64,000 nucleotides of DNA from Rhizobiales bacterium UBA1912 (GCA_002337455.1 DDGC01000028.1:124001-188000); one strand, 5' to 3'. Positions 1-9,836 are shown, counted from the stretch's first letter. Notes: generated by a model not told the origin, from the sequence alone. A program made the numbers and translations.

Positions 1-72
1 ATCGACAGCCTCGAAATCGGGCTCAAGACCGGCGAGATCGTCGAAGGCAACGAGATCGTCCCGGCAAACTAG
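1..72 (+). CDS. C-terminal end of probable nitrate-binding protein NrtA (partial)
   Basis: The first 23 codons of the window are open and end in TAG. Only the last residues of the protein are present, so no domain can be seen. The next genes encode a nitrate-type ABC permease and ATPase, and the periplasmic NrtA-type binding protein normally precedes them. The identity is therefore inferred from context only. A strong hairpin follows the stop codon, as also seen behind two other binding-protein genes in this window. Confidence 0.55.
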   Translation: MDSLEIGLKTGEIVEGNEIVPAN

Positions 73-90
73 CAGTTCCTCACAACTCGG

Positions 91-114
91 GCGGCCGGGC
101 TCTCCCCCGGCCGC
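91..114 (+). other. Intergenic hairpin between nrtA and nrtB
   Basis: GCGGCCGGG (91-99) pairs perfectly with CCCGGCCGC (106-114) around a 6-base loop. There is no T-run, so it is not a classical terminator. Such hairpins behind binding-protein genes often protect the upstream mRNA end and lower permease expression. That role is inferred. Confidence 0.6.
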
Positions 115-143
115 TTGCCAACAACCAGAAGGATGTTTCGATT

Positions 144-1223
144 ATGAGCATCGCGAGTGACACTTCCGACAACGTACAGGGCGCGGGCCGCCGCGAGAAA
201 CTGTTCGCAGTCATCAACCGTGCGTCGGCCTGGCTCGGCGCGCTGGGCTTTGGCTGGCTCACCCCGCTGCTCAAGATCGCCGCGGGCGACGACCCGCGCC
301 AGCAGATGAGCGAACTGCGCGACACGCTCTTGTTCCCATTGATGGGCATCGCCATCTTCGTCGCCGGCTGGGCCATTCTCGCGCCGCAGGTCCAGACCTC
401 GCTCGGGGCCATTCCTGGCCCGATCCAGGTGCTCGAACAGGCCGGCGGGCTCTGGGAAGATCACCTCGAGGAACGCGAAAAGGCCGACCAGTTCTATCAG
501 ATGCAGGCCGAGCGCAACGCCGAGCTCGAAGCCGAAGGTGAAACCGACAGGATCAAGTGGCGCACCTATACCGGCAGCCCGACCTTCATCGACCAGATAT
601 TCACCTCGTTGAAGACCGTGGGACTGGGCTTTGTGATAGCGACCATCGTTGCCGTCCCGCTCGGCATCGCCTCGGGGCTTTCCAAGCCGTTCAACGGCGC
701 TTTGAACCCCATTGTACAGCTTTTCAAGCCGGTTTCTCCGCTCGCCTGGTTGCCCATCGTCACCATGGTGGTATCGGCGGTCTATGTGGATGCGTCCGAG
801 GCGCTGCCCAAGGCGCTGGTCATTTCGGCGGTCACCGTGACGCTATGCTCGCTCTGGCCGACGCTCATCAACACTGCGCTCGGGGTGGCTTCGATCGACA
901 AGGACCTCGTCAACGTTTCCAAGGTGCTGCGGCTTTCGACCGCCAAGACGGTCACCAAGCTGGTGCTGCCATCGGCTCTGCCGCTGATCTTCACCGGGTT
1001 GCGGCTGTCGCTGGGCGTGGGCTGGATGGTGCTGATCGCCGCCGAAATGCTCGCGCAGAACCCGGGATTGGGCAAGTTCGTCTGGGATGAATTCCAGAAC
1101 GGCTCGTCCTCCTCGCTGGCGCGCATCATGGTGGCCGTCCTGACCATCGGCATCATCGGCTTCCTGCTCGACAGGGTGATGTTCACCTTGCAGACGGCCT
1201 TCACCTTCTCGTCCGAGCGCTAG
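144..1223 (+). CDS. nrtB: Nitrate ABC transporter permease NrtB
   Basis: This 359-residue inner-membrane permease belongs to the nitrate/sulfonate/bicarbonate family and would form the channel for nitrate uptake. Hydrophobic segments lie near residues 62-80, 160-180, 196-215, 223-240, 283-302 and 326-345. The EAA-like cytoplasmic loop that contacts the ATPase lies around 248-282. A charged insert (about 105-140, rich in Glu) follows the first membrane segment. The ATG has a GAAGGA-type ribosome site upstream. Ten bases separate it from the ATPase gene, and the operon continues into nitrite and nitrate reductase, which supports nitrate as the substrate. Confidence 0.88.
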   Translation: MSIASDTSDNVQGAGRREKLFAVINRASAWLGALGFGWLTPLLKIAAGDDPRQQMSELRDTLLFPLMGIAIFVAGWAILAPQVQTSLGAIPGPIQVLEQAGGLWEDHLEEREKADQFYQMQAERNAELEAEGETDRIKWRTYTGSPTFIDQIFTSLKTVGLGFVIATIVAVPLGIASGLSKPFNGALNPIVQLFKPVSPLAWLPIVTMVVSAVYVDASEALPKALVISAVTVTLCSLWPTLINTALGVASIDKDLVNVSKVLRLSTAKTVTKLVLPSALPLIFTGLRLSLGVGWMVLIAAEMLAQNPGLGKFVWDEFQNGSSSSLARIMVAVLTIGIIGFLLDRVMFTLQTAFTFSSER

Positions 1224-1233
1224 GAGGAACCCG

Positions 1234-2967
1234 ATGTCGATCATTCTCGAACTCACCGACGTCGCCAAGCATTACGGCGAAGGCGCAAAGCGCAACCGCG
1301 TGCTCGAAGGGCTCAACCTCAAGGTCAAGGACGGCGAATTCGTGGCCATCCTGGGGTTTTCGGGCGCAGGCAAGACGACGCTCATTTCGCTCATGGCCGG
1401 CCTCATCGAGCCCGACCGCGGGGGGGTGCTCTTTAAAGGCAAAGAGATCGATGGCCCCGGCCGCGAACGTGGTGTCGTGTTCCAGTCCTATTCGCTCATG
1501 CCCTGGCTCACTGTCTCCGGAAACGTCGACCTCGCGGTCGATGCCGTGCACACCAAAATGAGCAGGGCCGAGCGTGTGGCGCTGCGCAACCGCTATGTCG
1601 AGATGGTCGGTCTTTCCCATGCCGCAGACCGGCGCCCCGCCGAACTTTCCGGCGGCATGCGCCAGCGCGTGGCAGTTGCCCGCGCATTGGCCATGCAGCC
1701 TGAAGTGCTGCTGCTGGACGAACCGCTCTCGGCGCTCGATGCGCTCACCCGCTCCAAGCTCCAGGATGAATTTGCCGAAATCTCGCAAGCCGAGAAAAAG
1801 ACCATTGTCCTGATCACCAATGATGTGGACGAAGCCATCCTCCTCGCCGACCGCGTGATCCCGCTCACGCCGGGTCCCAACGCAACGCTGGGCCCGTCCT
1901 TCACCGTCGATTTCGATCGGCCCCGTGATCGCGGCGAGCTCAATGGCGACGACCGGTTCATCGCGCTGCGCCGCGAGATCACCGAGTATCTGATGGACGC
2001 CGGAGCTGAGCGCAACGTTTCCGCCGAGCGCGAAATCGTGCTGCCCAACGTCGTGCCGATCTCGGTGGGCAAGTCCCAGCCGCCCAAGGCCTATAAGGAT
2101 GCCGCCGCAAGCCCGGCTTCCCAGCGTTACCTCGAATTCTCGGGCGTCAAGAAGGTTTATGCCACGCCCAAGGGGCCGCTGACTGTGGTCGACGGGTTCG
2201 ATCTCAAGATGAAAAAGGGCGAATTCGTCACGCTGATCGGCCATTCGGGTTGCGGCAAGTCCACTGTCCTCTCGATGGTTGCCGGGCTTAACGGCATCTC
2301 GTCGGGCGGCATCGTGCTCGATGGCACCGAAGTTGTGGGCGCCGGCCCGGACCGCGCCGTGGTCTTCCAGGCGCCCTCGCTCATGCCCTGGCTCACGGCC
2401 CGCCAGAACGTGGCGCTGGGCGTCGACCGCGTCTATCCAAAGGCCAGCGCCGCGGAACGCCGCGACATCATCGAATACTACCTCAGCCGCGTTGGCCTTG
2501 GTGATGCCATGGACCGGCACGCTTCCGATCTTTCCAACGGCATGAAACAGCGCGTCGGCATTGCGCGTGCCTTTGCGCTCTCGCCCAAGCTGCTGCTGCT
2601 CGACGAGCCGTTCGGCATGCTCGATTCGATCACCCGCTGGGAGTTGCAGGACGTCCTGATGGAGGTCTGGGCCAAGACCCAGGTGACCGCCATCTGCGTC
2701 ACCCACGACGTCGACGAAGCCATCCTTCTGGCCGACCGCGTGGTGATGATGTCGAACGGCCCCAACGCCAGGATCGGCAACATCATGGATGTCGATCTGC
2801 CGCGCCCACGCTCGCGCAAGGCGCTGCTCGCCCACAAGGACTACTACGCCTATCGCGAGGAGCTTTTCGACTTCCTCGAAGCCTATGAGGGCGGCGCAAA
2901 TCCCGACCAGGAAACACTCGACCGCATCCGTTCCAAACGCGCTCAACGCGCCGTAGCGGCCGAATAG
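1234..2967 (+). CDS. Fused double ATP-binding subunit of the nitrate ABC transporter (NrtC/NrtD-like)
   Basis: This 577-residue protein carries two complete ABC ATPase domains in one chain and would power NrtB. Domain 1 has Walker A at 41-49 (GFSGAGKTT), signature LSGGM at 138-142 and Walker B LLLDEP at 159-164. Domain 2 has Walker A at 336-344 (GHSGCGKST), signature LSNGM at 433-437 and Walker B LLLDEP at 454-459. Domain 2 keeps the switch histidine (H491 in VTHDVDE), but domain 1 has Asn at the matching place (N196 in ITNDVDE), so the two ATP sites are probably unequal. Cyanobacterial NrtC carries a binding-protein-like tail instead; here the second half is another ATPase. The gene lies 10 bases after nrtB and 11 before nirB. 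Confidence 0.88.
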   Translation: MSIILELTDVAKHYGEGAKRNRVLEGLNLKVKDGEFVAILGFSGAGKTTLISLMAGLIEPDRGGVLFKGKEIDGPGRERGVVFQSYSLMPWLTVSGNVDLAVDAVHTKMSRAERVALRNRYVEMVGLSHAADRRPAELSGGMRQRVAVARALAMQPEVLLLDEPLSALDALTRSKLQDEFAEISQAEKKTIVLITNDVDEAILLADRVIPLTPGPNATLGPSFTVDFDRPRDRGELNGDDRFIALRREITEYLMDAGAERNVSAEREIVLPNVVPISVGKSQPPKAYKDAAASPASQRYLEFSGVKKVYATPKGPLTVVDGFDLKMKKGEFVTLIGHSGCGKSTVLSMVAGLNGISSGGIVLDGTEVVGAGPDRAVVFQAPSLMPWLTARQNVALGVDRVYPKASAAERRDIIEYYLSRVGLGDAMDRHASDLSNGMKQRVGIARAFALSPKLLLLDEPFGMLDSITRWELQDVLMEVWAKTQVTAICVTHDVDEAILLADRVVMMSNGPNARIGNIMDVDLPRPRSRKALLAHKDYYAYREELFDFLEAYEGGANPDQETLDRIRSKRAQRAVAAE

Positions 2968-2978
2968 GAGGACCAGCA

Positions 2979-5429
2979 ATGACGAAGGAAAAACTTGTCG
3001 TTATTGGTGCCGGCATGGCCTCTGGCCGCATGCTCGAGCACCTTATCGACGCCAGTCCCGACGCTTACGACGTCACGCTCTTTGGCGCCGAGCCGCGCGG
3101 AAACTACAACCGCATCATGCTCTCCCCAGTGCTTGCTGGCGAAAAGACCTATGATGAGATCATTACCCATGATGCCGATTGGTACGCCGAACACGGCGTT
3201 CATTGCCAGTTCGGAAAGACGGTCACCAAGATCGATCGCGAGAGCAAGACCGTGTTCGCCGATGGCGTTGAAACGCCCTACGACAAGCTGGTGATCGCCA
3301 CCGGCTCAGCCCCGTTCATCATCCCCATCGCGGGCAAGGACCTGCCGGGCGTGATGGCCTTCCGCGACCTCGATGACGTTGAAAAAATGGTTGCCGCGTC
3401 GACCCGGCCAAATGCCAAAGCCGTGGTGATCGGTGGCGGGTTGCTGGGGCTCGAAGCGGCTGCGGCGCTTTCCAACCGCGGCATGGAGGTCGTCGTGCTC
3501 CACCTCATGGGGCATCTGATGGAGCGCCAGCTCGATCCGGCTGCAGGTTATCTGCTGCAGCGCGAACTGGAAGGGCGCGGCATCAAGATCCACTGCAAGG
3601 CGCAGACCAAGGCGATCCTCGGCGAAGACAAGGTCGAGGCGGTCGTGCTCGATGACGGAACGCTCTATGATGCCGATCTGGTGGTCATGGCTGTGGGCAT
3701 CCGCCCCGAAACGCGCATCGCTACCGATGCCGGTATCACTGTCGAGCGCGGCATCGTCGTCGATGACGCGATGCGGACTTCGGATCCCGATATCCTGGCT
3801 CTGGGAGAGTGCGTCGAGCACAACGGTATGATCTATGGTCTGGTCGCACCGCTCTACGACATGGCGAAGATTGCAGCCAAGACGCTGACCCGAACCGAAG
3901 CGGCGTTCAAGCCGGTCCAGACGGCCACCCAGCTTAAGGTCACGGGCGTCAATCTCTATTCGGCGGGCGATTTCGCCGAGGGGGAAGGCCGCGAAGAGAT
4001 CGTTCTGCGCGACGCGGCGGCCGGCGTCTACAAGCGGCTGGTTCTCGAAGACGACAGGGTGATTGGCACCGTTCTTTACGGGGAAACCGGGGACGGGGCG
4101 TGGTTCTTCGATCTCATCAAGAAAGCTGAGCCGATCAGCACCATGCGCGATACCCTGATCTTTGGTCAGGCCTACCAGGGGGGTGCCGAACTGGACCCTA
4201 TGGCGGCCGTTGCAGCCTTGCCGGATGATGCAGAAATCTGCGGCTGCAACGGTGTCTGTAAATCTGCGATCACCGGCGCGATCGCATCCAAGGGTCTCGA
4301 CAATCTCGATGGCGTTCGGGCCCACACCAAGGCATCGGCCAGTTGCGGCTCGTGCACCGGGCTCGTTGAGAAACTGCTCGCTGCAACCCTTGGCGATTCC
4401 TACAATCCGGCTGCGGTGCAGCCGATTTGCCCCTGCTCCGATCTTGGCCATGACGATGTCCGCCGCCTGATCGTCGCCAAGGACCTCAAATCGATTCCCG
4501 AGGTCATGCAGGAACTTGAATGGAAGACGTCGTGCGGCTGTGCCAAATGCCGTCCGGCGCTCAACTATTACCTGCTCTCGACCTGGCCCGGCGAGTACGA
4601 AGACGACAACCAGTCGCGCTTCATCAACGAACGGGTGCACGCCAATATCCAGAAGGACGGAACCTACTCGGTGGTGCCGCGCATGTGGGGCGGGATCACC
4701 AACCCGCGCGAATTGCGCGCCATTGCCGATGTCGCCGATAAGTTCGCCATCCCCACCATCAAGGTGACCGGCGGCCAGCGTATCGACCTTCTCGGGGTCA
4801 AGAAGGAAGACCTGCCCGCTGTCTGGGGCGATCTCAATGCCGCCGGCATGGTTTCGGGGGCCGCCTATGCAAAGGGGCTGCGCACCGTCAAAACCTGCGT
4901 TGGGTCGGACTGGTGCCGCTTCGGCACCCAGGATTCGACAGGGCTCGGCGTACGGATCGAAAAGTTCATGTGGGGAAGCTGGACCCCGGCAAAGGTCAAG
5001 ATGGCCGTCTCTGGCTGTCCGCGCAATTGCGCCGAAGCGACCTGCAAGGACGTTGGCGTCGTGTGCGTGGATTCGGGTTACGAAATCCACTTCGCCGGCG
5101 CAGCCGGTCTCGACATCAAGGGCACTGAAGTTCTCTGCCACGCTAAGACCGAGGATGAAGCGCTCGAAATCATCGTTGCTTTGACCCAGCTCTATCGCGA
5201 GCAGGGGCGGTATCTCGAACGCATTTACAAATGGGCCAGGCGGGTCGGATCGGCATCGATCAAGGCCAACGTCGTCGATGATTTGGCCAAGCGCCGCCAT
5301 TATTACGAGCGCTTCGTTTATTCGCAGAAATTCTCCCAGATCGATCCCTGGGAAGAGCGCGTCAACGGCAAGGACGCCCACGAATTTGCGGCGATGGCCG
5401 AATTCGGCTTTCCCCAGGCAGCGGAGTAG
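2979..5429 (+). CDS. nirB: Assimilatory nitrite reductase [NAD(P)H], large subunit NirB
   Basis: NirB reduces nitrite to ammonium with six electrons from NAD(P)H in the cytoplasm. The 816 residues show an N-terminal FAD fold (VVIGAGMASG near 7-16) and an NAD(P)-binding fold (VVIGGGLLGLEAA near 149-161). Two BFD-like [2Fe-2S] regions follow, with Cys 421, 423, 456 and 459, then Cys 484, 486, 521 and 524. The C-terminal sirohaem/[4Fe-4S] domain has the expected ligands C640 and C646, then C680 and C684 (SGCPRNCAEATC). Length is normal for the family. The start has AGGAGG-like sequence upstream. The gene sits 4 bases before nirD. Confidence 0.96.
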   Translation: MTKEKLVVIGAGMASGRMLEHLIDASPDAYDVTLFGAEPRGNYNRIMLSPVLAGEKTYDEIITHDADWYAEHGVHCQFGKTVTKIDRESKTVFADGVETPYDKLVIATGSAPFIIPIAGKDLPGVMAFRDLDDVEKMVAASTRPNAKAVVIGGGLLGLEAAAALSNRGMEVVVLHLMGHLMERQLDPAAGYLLQRELEGRGIKIHCKAQTKAILGEDKVEAVVLDDGTLYDADLVVMAVGIRPETRIATDAGITVERGIVVDDAMRTSDPDILALGECVEHNGMIYGLVAPLYDMAKIAAKTLTRTEAAFKPVQTATQLKVTGVNLYSAGDFAEGEGREEIVLRDAAAGVYKRLVLEDDRVIGTVLYGETGDGAWFFDLIKKAEPISTMRDTLIFGQAYQGGAELDPMAAVAALPDDAEICGCNGVCKSAITGAIASKGLDNLDGVRAHTKASASCGSCTGLVEKLLAATLGDSYNPAAVQPICPCSDLGHDDVRRLIVAKDLKSIPEVMQELEWKTSCGCAKCRPALNYYLLSTWPGEYEDDNQSRFINERVHANIQKDGTYSVVPRMWGGITNPRELRAIADVADKFAIPTIKVTGGQRIDLLGVKKEDLPAVWGDLNAAGMVSGAAYAKGLRTVKTCVGSDWCRFGTQDSTGLGVRIEKFMWGSWTPAKVKMAVSGCPRNCAEATCKDVGVVCVDSGYEIHFAGAAGLDIKGTEVLCHAKTEDEALEIIVALTQLYREQGRYLERIYKWARRVGSASIKANVVDDLAKRRHYYERFVYSQKFSQIDPWEERVNGKDAHEFAAMAEFGFPQAAE

Positions 5430-5433
5430 GGCG

Positions 5434-5769
5434 ATGACCGAATGGATCAGGATCGGACAGCTTTCCGATATTCCCCAGCGTGGCGCCCGGTGTCTCAACA
5501 CGCCGATCGGCAAGATCGCCGTGTTCCGAACGGCGGCTGATGATGTGTATGCGATTGAGGATCGCTGCCCGCACAAGGGCGGGCCGCTCAGCCAGGGCAT
5601 CGTTCACGGGGCTCAGGTGACGTGCCCGCTGCACAATTGGGTTTTCTCGCTGGAAACCGGCGAGGCTCAGGGTGCGGACGAGGGCAAGGTGCAGACCTTT
5701 GCGCTGCGGCGCGATGGCGAAGCCCTTTTGATCGATGCGAGCTTCGCACTCGCGGTTGCTGCGGAGTAA
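5434..5769 (+). CDS. nirD: Nitrite reductase small subunit NirD (Rieske type)
   Basis: The 111-residue partner of NirB has a Rieske [2Fe-2S] fold. The ligands are visible as C45-x-H47 (RCPHKGG) and C64-x2-H67 (CPLHNW). Many NirD proteins have lost these residues; here they are intact, so a cluster is likely bound. The ATG chosen lies 4 bases after the nirB stop and gives a protein of family length. An in-frame upstream extension inside nirB was rejected. Confidence 0.94.
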   Translation: MTEWIRIGQLSDIPQRGARCLNTPIGKIAVFRTAADDVYAIEDRCPHKGGPLSQGIVHGAQVTCPLHNWVFSLETGEAQGADEGKVQTFALRRDGEALLIDASFALAVAAE

Positions 5770-5773
5770 GGTA

Positions 5774-8407
5774 TTGGCCGAACCCATCCGCACAACCTGT
5801 CCCTATTGCGGCGTCGGCTGCGGCGTGCTGGCCACGCCGCAAGCAGACGGATCGGTCTCGGTCGCCGGCGATCCCGAGCATCCGGCCAATTTCGGGCGGC
5901 TGTGTTCAAAAGGTTCGGCGCTGGCGGAAACCATCTCGCTGGACGGGCGTCAGCTCTATCCCATGATCAATGGCGTCCGCGCCAGCTGGTCCGATGCGCT
6001 CGATGCGGCCGCCGACCGGCTCGGAGCGATCATTGCCGATAATGGGCCCGATGCCGTTGCCCTATACGGGTCGGGACAGTTGCTGACCGAGGATTACTAC
6101 GTCGCCAACAAGCTGATGAAGGGGTTTATCGGCACTGCCAATATCGATACGAACTCCCGGCTTTGCATGGCGTCCTCGGTTGCCGGGCACAAGCGTGCGT
6201 TTGGCGCCGATACCGTTCCGGGCACCTATGAGGACCTCGAACTCGCCGATCTGGTCGTATTGGTGGGATCCAATCTCGGCTGGTGCCATCCGGTTCTCTA
6301 TCAGCGCCTGCTCGCGGCCAAGGAGGCCAGGCCCGATCTGCGCATCGTGGTGATCGACCCGCGCCGCACCAATTGCGCTGAAACCGCCGATTTGCACCTG
6401 CCCATCGCACCCGATGGCGATGTTGCGCTTTTTTCCGGCCTGTTCGCCCATCTCGCCAATGCGGGCGTGTTCGATACCCGCTATATCGCCGATCATACGA
6501 GCGGCATTTCCGACGCGCTGGACGCGGCCGAGGACTGGACGATTTCCCGCGTTGCCGAGGCAACGGGCCTGTCCACTGCCGATGTGGCGATGTTTTTCGA
6601 CATGTTCGCGGCTACCGAAAAGGTCGTGAGCGTCTATTCCCAGGGCGTCAATCAATCGACTTCGGGGACCGACAAGGTCAACGCCATCCTCAATTGCCAT
6701 CTGGCCACGGGCCGCATCGGGCGACCCGGGATGGGCCCGTTTTCGGTCACCGGCCAGCCCAACGCCATGGGTGGGCGCGAAGTGGGCGGTCTTGCCAACA
6801 TGCTGGCCGCGCACATGGAGTTTGACGACGCAGACCGCGTAGCCCGCTTCTGGAACGCGCCCGACATTGCCACAAAGCCGGGGCTCAAGGCCGTCGACAT
6901 GTTCGATGCCATCGGCGACGGGCGCATCAAGGCCGTGTGGATCATGGCGACCAATCCCGTCGTGTCGCTCCCCGATGCCGACGCCGCCCGAAAGGCTCTG
7001 GCGGACTGCGATACGGTGATCGTTTCAGACATGTTCGCGACAACCGATACGGCCCGCATGGCCGATATTTTTCTGCCCGCCGCCGGTTGGGGTGAAAAAT
7101 CGGGGACTGTGACCAATTCCGAGCGCCGCATTTCGCGTCAGCGCGCCTTCAGGCCGCTTCCCGGCGAGGCGCGTCCCGATTGGTGGATCATCTGCGAGAT
7201 CGCCAAACGGCTCGGTTTTTCCGGCTTCGATTACAGTTCGCCTGCCGAAATCTTTGCCGAACACGCCGAACTCTCGGGGTTCGAAAATCGCGGCAGCCGC
7301 GATTTCGACATCTCGGCATTGGCCGACCGCGATTATGAAACGCTCGCTCCGGCCCAATGGCCGGTGCCACGGACGGGCAGGGGCGCCACGCGGTTTTTCG
7401 GCTCGGGGGGCTTTTTTACCCCGGACGGCAAGGCACGCATTCTTCCTCTTGCGCCGCCGCCGCCCAAGGATCGCGGCCCGGGCCAGTTGATTATCAACAC
7501 CGGTCGCGTGCGCGATCACTGGCACACCATGACCCGCACCGGCCGCACGCCGCGCCTTTCAGCCCATTACGCCGAACCCTTCGCCGAAATTCATCCCGAC
7601 GATGCCGAACGGCTTTCGATCCGCCGCACGCAACTGGTCCGGCTCGAAAATGCGTACGGCACGGCCATCGTTCGTGCCCTTGTCACCGACCGGCAGCAGA
7701 AGGGCTCCATTTTCGTCCCCATGCACTGGACGGGGGAAACGGCACTCACAGGTCGCGTGAACGCGCTCCTTGGGCCATTCACCGATCCGGTTTCGGGACA
7801 GCCCGCGCTCAAGATGGGCCGCGCAAGCGCAACGCCGGTCGATGTGGCCCTCTATGGGTTCCTCGTCAGCCGCCGCAAGCCCGATGTGAGCGCGCTCGGC
7901 TATTGGGCGATCGCTCCGGCTCTTGAAGGTTGGCGTGCCGAAATCGCGCTCTTTGAGCGTCCCGACGATATCCAGGCGTTGGCCCGCGCCATTCTGCGCT
8001 TGCCAGAAGACGCCCAACTGACCACCAGCCTCGATGCTCGAACGGGCCGCATCAACCTCGTGCGCTTCGATGGCGACCGCCTCGATTGCGCGCTTTATCT
8101 TTCGCCCGACCCTGTGCTCGCCGCCCGCCAATGGGTCGTCGAGCAGCTTGCCGCAACCTATGACGCGCCGCTGGCCCGGGCCCGGGTGCTTTCGGGCCGC
8201 CCCGGTGCCGACCAGCCCGATCCGGGGCCACTTGTCTGTTCGTGTTTCGGCGTCGGAGCCAACCAGATCGCCAATGCCGTCATCGGCGGCCGGTGCGCCA
8301 GCGTGGCGGATATAGGCAATGTCCTGCAGGCGGGCACAAACTGCGGTTCCTGCCGCACAGAAATCGGGAGAATCATCGATGCGCATCGTCTCGCGGCAGC
8401 CGAGTAA
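5774..8407 (+). CDS. nasA: Assimilatory nitrate reductase catalytic subunit NasA
   Basis: This molybdopterin enzyme (about 877 residues) reduces nitrate to nitrite in the cytoplasm. The N-terminal [4Fe-4S] motif is C9-x2-C12-x3-C16 ... C44 (TCPYCGVGCG, RLCSKGS). Bis-MGD oxidoreductase and dinucleotide-binding domains follow. The last 60 residues form a BFD-like [2Fe-2S] domain (VCSCFG ... TNCGSC), typical of NasA forms that take electrons without a dedicated NasC. I chose the TTG at 5774 because GGAG lies 7 bases upstream and homologues start just before the cysteine motif. An ATG at 5735 inside nirD would add 13 residues and cannot be excluded. Confidence 0.93.
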   Translation: MAEPIRTTCPYCGVGCGVLATPQADGSVSVAGDPEHPANFGRLCSKGSALAETISLDGRQLYPMINGVRASWSDALDAAADRLGAIIADNGPDAVALYGSGQLLTEDYYVANKLMKGFIGTANIDTNSRLCMASSVAGHKRAFGADTVPGTYEDLELADLVVLVGSNLGWCHPVLYQRLLAAKEARPDLRIVVIDPRRTNCAETADLHLPIAPDGDVALFSGLFAHLANAGVFDTRYIADHTSGISDALDAAEDWTISRVAEATGLSTADVAMFFDMFAATEKVVSVYSQGVNQSTSGTDKVNAILNCHLATGRIGRPGMGPFSVTGQPNAMGGREVGGLANMLAAHMEFDDADRVARFWNAPDIATKPGLKAVDMFDAIGDGRIKAVWIMATNPVVSLPDADAARKALADCDTVIVSDMFATTDTARMADIFLPAAGWGEKSGTVTNSERRISRQRAFRPLPGEARPDWWIICEIAKRLGFSGFDYSSPAEIFAEHAELSGFENRGSRDFDISALADRDYETLAPAQWPVPRTGRGATRFFGSGGFFTPDGKARILPLAPPPPKDRGPGQLIINTGRVRDHWHTMTRTGRTPRLSAHYAEPFAEIHPDDAERLSIRRTQLVRLENAYGTAIVRALVTDRQQKGSIFVPMHWTGETALTGRVNALLGPFTDPVSGQPALKMGRASATPVDVALYGFLVSRRKPDVSALGYWAIAPALEGWRAEIALFERPDDIQALARAILRLPEDAQLTTSLDARTGRINLVRFDGDRLDCALYLSPDPVLAARQWVVEQLAATYDAPLARARVLSGRPGADQPDPGPLVCSCFGVGANQIANAVIGGRCASVADIGNVLQAGTNCGSCRTEIGRIIDAHRLAAAE

Positions 8408-9815
8408 GGCCGAGCCTCCCCGGATGGCGTCCCTCGACGTCCTTCCGGTGTTTTTCGATCTCAAGGGCAAACGTGTGCTCGTTGCCGGCGGCGAAGAACC
8501 CGCTGCCTGGAAGGCCGAATTGATGGCCGCTGCGGGCGCGATTGTGTGCGTCTTTGCCGACCAATTTTGCGACGAGATGACAGCCCTCGCAGCCCGCGGG
8601 GCGGTACAACTCGTGGACGGCGATTGGCGGCGTGCCGACTGGACGGGTCTGGCACTGGCCATCGGCGATTGTGCTGAAGAGGAGGCGGGCGAGTTCGTCG
8701 CTGTTGCGCAGGCGCATGGGGTGCCGGTCAACGTGATCGACAAGCCCCATCATTGCCAGTTCCAGTTCGGCTCCATCGTCAACCGCTCTCCCCTCGTTGT
8801 GGGCATTTCCACCAGCGGCGCGGCGCCGATACTGGGCCAGTCCGTGCGACGGCGGATCGAGACGCTGCTGCCAAAGGCACTCGGCGCATGGGCGCGGCTT
8901 GCCCAGACGGTGCGCGCCACCGTGCTCGACCGGCTTGCCGCCGGTGCCGAGCGGCGCGCATTCTGGGAACGGTTCTCCGACCTGAGCTTTTCGGGCCGCG
9001 AGCCCACTAGCAATCTGGACGCCATGATCGCCCAAGCGTCGCAGGCGCCTTCCGGGCGTGTCACTCTGGTCGGCGCCGGACCGGGAGATGCCGAATATCT
9101 GACGCTCAAGGCAGTCCGTGCCCTCCAGTCTGCCGATGTCATCTTGTTCGACGATCTGGTTTCGGACGACGTTCTCGAACTGGCGCGCCGGGAGGCCAAG
9201 CGCATTCTTGTCGGTAAACGGGCCCGCCGGGCGAGCTGCCGTCAGGACGATATCAACACGATGATGGCCGACCTGGCCCGAAAGGGCCGCCATGTGGTGC
9301 GGCTCAAATCGGGGGACCCCATGCTGTTCGGGCGGGCCGGAGAGGAGATTGCCGCCCTCGAAGCGCAGAATATTCCCGTCGCCGTGGTGCCGGGCATTTC
9401 GACAGCGTTTGCGCTGGCCGCCGAACTGGGGATGTCCCTGACCCACCGCGATTGCGCCCAGTCCGTCCGGTTCGTGACCGGCCACGCCCGTAACGGCCAA
9501 TTGCCCGCCAATCTCGACTGGCAGGCAATGGCCGATCCGGCGACGACCCATGTCTATTACATGTCCGGCGCAACGGCTCCGGCAATAGCGGAAAGATTGC
9601 TTGCGCAAGGCATGGACCGGGCAACGCCTGTGCTGATTGCCAGCAATGTCGGTCGTCCGGACCGCGAAATCGTGCACTGCCGGCTTGATGGACTTGCTGT
9701 GGCAATGGCAGGCCGCGATTTTTCCGGGCCTGTCATCACGGCCATCGGACAGGCGTTCGGCCAGCGGGCAGCCCTCGGCGCATCGTTTGAAAGCCTTGGA
9801 GCCTACGCCTCCTAG
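8379..9815 (+). CDS. cysG: Sirohaem synthase CysG (precorrin-2 dehydrogenase/ferrochelatase + uroporphyrinogen-III methyltransferase)
   Basis: CysG makes sirohaem, the cofactor of NirB, from uroporphyrinogen III. Residues about 20-175 are the NAD-dependent dehydrogenase/chelatase half. Its Asp in VNVID (D121) matches the position of the known catalytic Asp of enteric CysG, and a Ser-rich SxSG loop follows. The nucleotide loop reads VAGGEEPA rather than the usual GGG form. Residues about 225-478 are the SAM-dependent methyltransferase (VGAGPGDAEYLTLKA, VRLKSGDPMLFGRAGEE). The ATG at 8379 has GGGAG 8 bases upstream and overlaps nasA by 29 bases, so the two are translationally coupled. Confidence 0.93.
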   Translation: MRIVSRQPSKAEPPRMASLDVLPVFFDLKGKRVLVAGGEEPAAWKAELMAAAGAIVCVFADQFCDEMTALAARGAVQLVDGDWRRADWTGLALAIGDCAEEEAGEFVAVAQAHGVPVNVIDKPHHCQFQFGSIVNRSPLVVGISTSGAAPILGQSVRRRIETLLPKALGAWARLAQTVRATVLDRLAAGAERRAFWERFSDLSFSGREPTSNLDAMIAQASQAPSGRVTLVGAGPGDAEYLTLKAVRALQSADVILFDDLVSDDVLELARREAKRILVGKRARRASCRQDDINTMMADLARKGRHVVRLKSGDPMLFGRAGEEIAALEAQNIPVAVVPGISTAFALAAELGMSLTHRDCAQSVRFVTGHARNGQLPANLDWQAMADPATTHVYYMSGATAPAIAERLLAQGMDRATPVLIASNVGRPDREIVHCRLDGLAVAMAGRDFSGPVITAIGQAFGQRAALGASFESLGAYAS

Positions 9816-9836
9816 ACGTCCTTAAAAATTGCCGAC

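Noticed and set aside
3306..5600. A 764-codon minus-strand frame opposite nirB and nirD
   Set aside because: Both real genes have complete cofactor motifs; the antisense product has none.
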